Source: WYZ-LMO2 sp038731605
GTDB taxonomy: Archaea > Halobacteriota > Archaeoglobi > Archaeoglobales > Archaeoglobaceae
Length of the DNA stretch: 64,000 nucleotides
Direction: 5' to 3'
Assembly (NCBI GenBank): GCA_038731605.1
Contig: JAVYQP010000001.1
Span: 496,001 to 560,000, forward strand
The notes beneath the pieces are model-generated. The model was not told where the DNA came from. It did no database searches and saw only the letters and a list, made by a program, of their open reading frames with translations. Below, in pieces: positions 60,360 to 64,000 of this stretch (the first letter of the stretch is position 1; each line of letters starts with the position of its first letter). Both the position numbers and the translations under genes were made by a program.

Positions 60360-61175
60360 TTAGATCCGAAGTTTCCCCAAAATTCTGCTTGCGAGCGAGA
60401 GGGAATAGTCTCTTGGCTCTATTTTTCCAACGACTTCGATGTCTTCTGCTTTGAGGTCAAACGTTTCCATCGCAAGTCTGATGTGCTCGACTTCGTAGGG
60501 ATTAACGTTCATGAGCAGTGTGGCGACGAAATCGCAGGCTACGACGTTGTCGCTTGCAATCATTACCCCATGCTTCACAGGTTTGGGGAACATCTCGGAG
60601 AGATTTCCCGCAATTACTCCGTCTATTATTGTCACTTGTGGCTTTGTGAACTGTAGCAAATCCACGAGCTTCTGATCTATCCCGGGGTGCATGTAGACTG
60701 CGGGTTTTTTAAGGAAGCCCATGTTGTTCTTTATTCCAAGCGTAACCTTGGTCAAGTGATGAACTTTCATCTTAGGGACACTTATGAATCGGTTTCTCGC
60801 CGAAACAGCGGTTTTAGCCATCTTAACACTTTTAAGCGCTTTTCCATTTATCTCGACTTCGATAAATTCGTCTTCGTTTAGATTAATGCAGTTTGCAAAC
60901 CTTTCGAGTTCAAACGCTTTGAAGCACTCGCTTGCGGATTTTTTAAAGAAACCGCCCTCGATGACAGCGAGCTCTATCCCATGCTCCTTTGCGATTTTCA
61001 GAATGGACTTCACGACTTCTGGATGAGTTATGCACCCGTTCTCTGGATCGTCGAATTTCAGAAAGTTCGGCTTCAAAAACTCGCAGTCCTCGATGGAAAA
61101 AAGATCGAACGCCTTCTCCAAGAATTTTCCAACCTCGCTGTAGCTCTCGACCTTGTCGACAAAAACTTTCACCAT
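60360..61175 (-). CDS. DUF362 family protein
   Basis: A 271-aa protein of the DUF362 type, with K-P-N-F-L near residue 35, I-E-G-G near 74, P-K-M-K-V-H near 133, L-G-I-K-N-N-M-G and the late A-C-D-F-V-A segment. Members may be fused to ferredoxin domains; this one is the core only. Function is unknown; the conserved lysines and aspartates suggest binding of an anionic ligand or metal. It lies 1 base after an HTH-CBS protein gene. Confidence 0.7.
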   Translation of the reverse strand: MVKVFVDKVESYSEVGKFLEKAFDLFSIEDCEFLKPNFLKFDDPENGCITHPEVVKSILKIAKEHGIELAVIEGGFFKKSASECFKAFELERFANCINLNEDEFIEVEINGKALKSVKMAKTAVSARNRFISVPKMKVHHLTKVTLGIKNNMGFLKKPAVYMHPGIDQKLVDLLQFTKPQVTIIDGVIAGNLSEMFPKPVKHGVMIASDNVVACDFVATLLMNVNPYEVEHIRLAMETFDLKAEDIEVVGKIEPRDYSLSLASRILGKLRI

Positions 61176-61176
61176 A

Positions 61177-61716
61177 TCAACGACCTGCGTTGATTCTCAT
61201 CACGTCGTGCTTCGTTATTATTCCCAAGATCTTGCCCTTTTCGACAACTATGACTGCGGGATTTTCAAGCAGAAGCTTTGAAAACTCCTCAATTTCAGCG
61301 TCGGGGCTTATTTCTGGGAGAGGTGGCTCGAGAATGTCTTTAACCTTTAGATCCCTTTTCCCCTCGTAGAAGGCTCTGAAAATTCCCCTCTCTGAAACGC
61401 TTCCAACGATCTTCCCTTTGTCAACGACGGGCATTTGCGAAATTCCCTTCTCTATCATTGTCTTCGCAACCTTCGATATAGTCTCGTCGAGTTCTGCTAC
61501 AATCACCGGAGAGTTCATGACGTTTTCAGCCTTCTTCTTTCTCTCTAACTCTTCAAAAACGCTCATGATCTTCTTTATCAGCGAGAGCTTTGGATCCAGC
61601 GCCCCAGATTCGAGCTTTGCGATCAAGGATTGACTCACTCCAACGAGCTCTGCAAGCTCCTTCTGTGTCATCTTAAGCTTTTTCCTCTTCGCCCTTATAT
61701 CTTTGGGTTCGATCAT
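61177..61716 (-). CDS. XRE-type HTH protein with two CBS domains
   Basis: A 179-aa regulator. Residues about 10-60 are an XRE helix-turn-helix (M-T-Q-K-E-L-A-E-L-V-G-V-S-Q-S-L-I-A-K-L), followed by a CBS pair (about 65-170; V-V-D-K-G-K-I-V-G and G-I-I-T-K-H-D-V). CBS pairs may bind adenine nucleotides, so it may regulate transcription in response to energy state. The ATG at 61716 follows the TFS stop by 2 bases. It stands between TFS and DUF362; all probably belong to one operon with PHP and purA. Confidence 0.85.
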   Translation of the reverse strand: MIEPKDIRAKRKKLKMTQKELAELVGVSQSLIAKLESGALDPKLSLIKKIMSVFEELERKKKAENVMNSPVIVAELDETISKVAKTMIEKGISQMPVVDKGKIVGSVSERGIFRAFYEGKRDLKVKDILEPPLPEISPDAEIEEFSKLLLENPAVIVVEKGKILGIITKHDVMRINAGR

Positions 61717-61718
61717 AC

Positions 61719-62027
61719 TCACTGGTATTCTCTCCAAGTCTTACCACACTTCGTGCAACGGAAAAATCTAACTTCGCTCTCATCTGCTGCTCTCAGCTGT
61801 CTCATCCACCAGTAAGCCTCAGTGTTCCCACAGGCTGGACAAATAGCCTTCGTAGTCGGCAAAGTCTGGACCTTCTCGCCCTCGATCACGGGTATCTCTT
61901 CCTTGTTCATCTCAGACTTTATGACCACTTTCTCGTTTCCCGCCTCTTTTTCGTATCCGCACTTCCTACACACGAGCTTGTCTCCCGAGTATCGCATCAG
62001 ACTCTTACATTTGGGACAGAATTCCAC
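61719..62027 (-). CDS. tfs: Transcription factor S (TFS)
   Basis: A 102-aa protein with two zinc ribbons: C-P-K-C/C-R-K-C and C-P-A-C/C-T-K-C. The C-terminal ribbon has the catalytic R-A-A-D-E-S-E that enters the RNA polymerase secondary channel and stimulates RNA cleavage in backtracked complexes, so it is a functional TFS and not an inhibitory paralogue, which usually lack the D-E pair. It overlaps the NUDIX gene by 23 bases. Confidence 0.94.
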   Translation of the reverse strand: MEFCPKCKSLMRYSGDKLVCRKCGYEKEAGNEKVVIKSEMNKEEIPVIEGEKVQTLPTTKAICPACGNTEAYWWMRQLRAADESEVRFFRCTKCGKTWREYQ

Positions 62028-62415
62028 GAAGTTTCACCTCCGCATCTTTGATCATCTTTTCATGGTCAAAAGCGAGCTTTGGCAATTCGTGAAGACTGAA
62101 AAGAGCGACTTCTTTCGCATCGCTTCCGCTTCTAAGCTCCCCGCCAGTGGGAATAACTATGAAGCAGATAGAAACAAAATGCCCCCTTGGGTCTCTATTC
62201 GGGTCTGAATAAACTCCGACAAGGCTGTGGATCTTGCCTTTTAGTCCAGTTTCCTCCTCTACTTCTCTTAAGACTGCGTTCTCCACAGTTTCTCCGTATT
62301 CAACGATTCCTCCCGGCAGGGCGTAGAAGTCTTTGAAGGGCTCGTTCTTTCTTTTTATCAGAACGATCTTGCGGTTGTAGGGGATTATCGCATCGACTGC
62401 AAGTGTGGGTCTCAT
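62005..62415 (-). CDS. NUDIX hydrolase, ADP-ribose pyrophosphatase-like
   Basis: A 136-aa NUDIX protein with the complete box G-G-I-V-E-Y-G-E-T-V-E-N-A-V-L-R-E-V-E-E (key REVEE residues). Resembles archaeal ADP-ribose or mutator-type pyrophosphatases; substrate unsure. It overlaps the PHP gene by 4 bases and TFS by 23. Confidence 0.83.
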   Translation of the reverse strand: MRPTLAVDAIIPYNRKIVLIKRKNEPFKDFYALPGGIVEYGETVENAVLREVEEETGLKGKIHSLVGVYSDPNRDPRGHFVSICFIVIPTGGELRSGSDAKEVALFSLHELPKLAFDHEKMIKDAEVKLRGILSQM

Positions 62416-63041
62416 ATCCTAAGGAGTTTTGCTCGCCAGAAATACTTTTTTAACTTTTCCAGAGACCATCCAACGTTCCCGACTCTCTCCAACTTGTGCG
62501 CATCACTACCGATCGAGATAACCAGATCTCTCTCCGAGCACTTTGCGAGGAAATCCTCTGGAGGGCATCGGTGACCTGAGTTTATCTCTAAAGCTACTCC
62601 AAGGGACTCGAGCTTGTCTAAGAGTTCGTTCTCCTTTTCAGCATCTCTTGAGTGTCCGAAGAGATCTGAAAGAACGTGTCCCACAACTTGCACATCGTTT
62701 TTTTCGATGCATCTAATGATCCTATCGAAATAATTTAACGCATACTCGTGCACGGACACGAGGATGAAATCGAAGTCGAAGTCTGGCAGGTAGATCTCAC
62801 CGAAGCCATTGATCCCACACTCTATTCCGCTGTAGATCTTTATTCCATACGTCTCCTTTGCGATCTCGATCTCTTCGGCTCTCCTCTTCGCCTTTTTTTC
62901 ATCCAAGCCAAAGCTCAGCTCAATCGAATGATCCACGATCGCAATCTCTCTGAGCCCAAGCTCCTTGGCTTTTTTCGCTATCTCTAAAACGCTCGCCTTT
63001 CCGTCGGAGTAGTTCGAGTGTATGTGGTAATCCATCATCAA
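62412..63041 (-). CDS. PHP-domain phosphoesterase
   Basis: A 209-aa PHP protein: Y-H-I-H-S-N-Y-S-D near the start, V-D-H near residue 37, E-C-G-I-N-G, and D-A-H at the end are the metal ligands. Members include histidinol phosphatases, PolX-type and small-molecule phosphatases; the role is not fixed. Overlaps purA by 4 bases and NUDIX by 4 bases. Confidence 0.82.
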   Translation of the reverse strand: MMMDYHIHSNYSDGKASVLEIAKKAKELGLREIAIVDHSIELSFGLDEKKAKRRAEEIEIAKETYGIKIYSGIECGINGFGEIYLPDFDFDFILVSVHEYALNYFDRIIRCIEKNDVQVVGHVLSDLFGHSRDAEKENELLDKLESLGVALEINSGHRCPPEDFLAKCSERDLVISIGSDAHKLERVGNVGWSLEKLKKYFWRAKLLRI

Positions 63042-64000
63042 AGCTTTTCCTTCCGCAGGTCGATGATTTGCTTGATCTCAGGACCCGTGGAGATCAGCGT
63101 AACTGGCACTTTGACTTCTGCTTCGACTTGTTCGATGAACTTCTTCGCCTTCGGAGTTAGCTTTTCCCATTCAGTAACACCATAGCATTCTCTGTCGAGC
63201 TTGTCGATTCCAGTGATCGCAACTTGCGTAGCTCCGTTTACCATCGCAGAATACCTTGCAAGCTTGCCATCCCAGTATCCGACCCTTCTTCTTCTACCAG
63301 TAACGGTTCCGTATTCTACGATCCCCAACCTCTCCGCCTCCTCGACTGGCATCTCAGTGGGGAAAGGTCCAGCGCCCACCCTCGTTGGGAAGCACTTGAA
63401 AACCACGATCACGTCGTCGATCTTTGTAGGTCCAACGCCTACATCGGAAGCGATCGCCGATGCGGTCGTGTCTTTGGAGGTTACATAGGGATAGGTGCCA
63501 TAGTAAAGGCTGAGTCCAAAGCCTTGGCTACCTTCGATGAGCACGAACTCATTTCGATCCAACGCTTCGTTTATCTCGAGCGGAACATCTGTGAGGAAGT
63601 CCTTAAGCTCTGGAATGTCCTTCGCTTGCTTCGCAACTCTACGAACTCTGTCAACATTCGCAGGTCCGCATCCAGTTCCAGTTGTTCCGATTTGTCTTAG
63701 ATGCCCATCTGCCTTATCTACTTCGCAGTGTTTTTGCTCGATGATTGCACATCTGTAGTCGACTCTTGCACGATCTGCGACTTTCAGCATTTCAACTTCT
63801 TTTAAGAAAACTTCCGGATTCACGAGAACGCCTGCGCCGATGAGGAGCTTTGCAGATTTATAAACGAATCCCGAGGGGATCATCCTAACTCCGAACTTTT
63901 GCCCGTTTATCTCCACGGTATGCCCTGCGTTTGGTCCTACGCCTCCTCGTGCAATTATGCTCGGCTTATCAGAGTTTGCGACGTGCGCAACTATTTTTCC
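63038..64000 (-). CDS. purA: Adenylosuccinate synthetase, 5' end outside window
   Basis: The last 320 codons of purA; the reading frame is open to the end of the window. The N-terminal part retains I-I-A-R-G-G-V-G-P-N-A-G-H-T-V, the loop that binds IMP and GTP; later G-T-T-G-T-G-C-G and E-G-S-Q-G-F-G are seen. It makes adenylosuccinate from IMP, aspartate and GTP. Archaeal PurA is short (about 335-340 aa), so only a few codons are missing. Last-named gene of the overlapping chain purA-PHP-NUDIX-TFS-HTH-CBS. Confidence 0.95.
   Translation of the reverse strand, partial: GKIVAHVANSDKPSIIARGGVGPNAGHTVEINGQKFGVRMIPSGFVYKSAKLLIGAGVLVNPEVFLKEVEMLKVADRARVDYRCAIIEQKHCEVDKADGHLRQIGTTGTGCGPANVDRVRRVAKQAKDIPELKDFLTDVPLEINEALDRNEFVLIEGSQGFGLSLYYGTYPYVTSKDTTASAIASDVGVGPTKIDDVIVVFKCFPTRVGAGPFPTEMPVEEAERLGIVEYGTVTGRRRRVGYWDGKLARYSAMVNGATQVAITGIDKLDRECYGVTEWEKLTPKAKKFIEQVEAEVKVPVTLISTGPEIKQIIDLRKEKL

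Noticed and set aside
1..64000. CRISPR array, insertion sequence or prophage
   Set aside because: No repeated spacer pattern, transposase, integrase or phage structural gene was seen; the window reads as ordinary chromosome.

Overview
The window is a gene-dense, plasmid-free-looking stretch of a euryarchaeal chromosome, most probably from an Archaeoglobales species (Archaeoglobus, Ferroglobus or Geoglobus-like). Reasons: split RNA polymerase B subunit (B'' and B'), archaeal EF-2, rps12/rps7 and NusA order, formylmethanofuran:tetrahydromethanopterin formyltransferase, an FmdE-type zinc-ribbon protein, PurP, archaeal mevalonate/isopentenyl-phosphate-kinase genes, KEOPS Pcc1, Nob1, TFS, and a glycyl radical enzyme of the type known from A. 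fulgidus. A phenylacetate-CoA ligase family protein and a UbiD family protein would suit an aromatic-degrading member, but the genus cannot be fixed from sequence reading alone.

Layout. 1-9 kb: C1 metabolism (FmdE fragment, Ftr), a zinc-ribbon nuclease-like protein, an unknown 186-aa protein, ThiD, a glycyl radical enzyme with its activase, an AMP-forming acyl-CoA ligase, and an ATP-cone/nuclease-like fusion. 9.8-21.7 kb: the transcription/translation operon rpoH-B''-B'-A'-A''-rpl30e-nusA-rps12-rps7-fusA and a NIP7-like gene. 21.7-29.4 kb: HerA-like ATPase, divergent isoprenoid operon (mevalonate kinase, isopentenyl phosphate kinase, type 2 IPP isomerase, prenyl diphosphate synthase), NMN adenylyltransferase, PAC2, DUF473, ADP-ribosylglycohydrolase. 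29.4-35.6 kb: PurP, a small winged-helix protein, LeuC-type dehydratase, a secreted alpha/beta hydrolase, a beta-carbonic-anhydrase-like protein, a badly frameshifted pseudogene that fills the only gap over 300 bases, and BioY. 35.6-48.6 kb: aspartate kinase, RecJ-like DHH protein, Pcc1, a CDIN1/TPD-like nuclease, DUF63, SAM hydrolase, UPF0216, GlmM, UbiD, DUF2070, a four-CBS plus HPF-like protein, HisD and NUDIX. 48.6-58 kb: tRNA-Ala(CGC), a 177-aa unknown protein, tRNA-Val(GAC), a membrane sensor kinase, a PhaE/PhaC polyhydroxyalkanoate synthase pair, PaaK, a GT2 glycosyltransferase, GfcR-like PRTase, Nob1, rubredoxin, MgtE-like transporter and a membrane-anchored winged-helix regulator. 58-64 kb: ilvB-ilvN, DUF362, HTH-CBS, TFS, NUDIX, PHP and partial purA.

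Two genome-wide habits stand out. Genes are packed with 1-26 base overlaps inside operons, and several tail-to-tail pairs share a 4-base stop overlap. Many first-in-operon genes have an AT-rich TATA-like box centred 23-28 bases before the start codon and no Shine-Dalgarno sequence, which predicts leaderless mRNAs; internal operon genes often do carry GGTG/GAGG-type ribosome sites. This spacing was used to correct several starts (for example the PAC2, aspartate kinase and sensor kinase genes).

The most unusual items are the CBS/HPF-like fusion (possible ribosome hibernation factor), the PhaE/PhaC pair, the glycyl radical enzyme of unknown substrate, the ATP-cone/nuclease fusion, an extra four-cysteine motif in RNA polymerase A', and an inverted repeat framing the TATA box of the membrane-anchored regulator. 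No CRISPR array, insertion sequence or prophage was seen.
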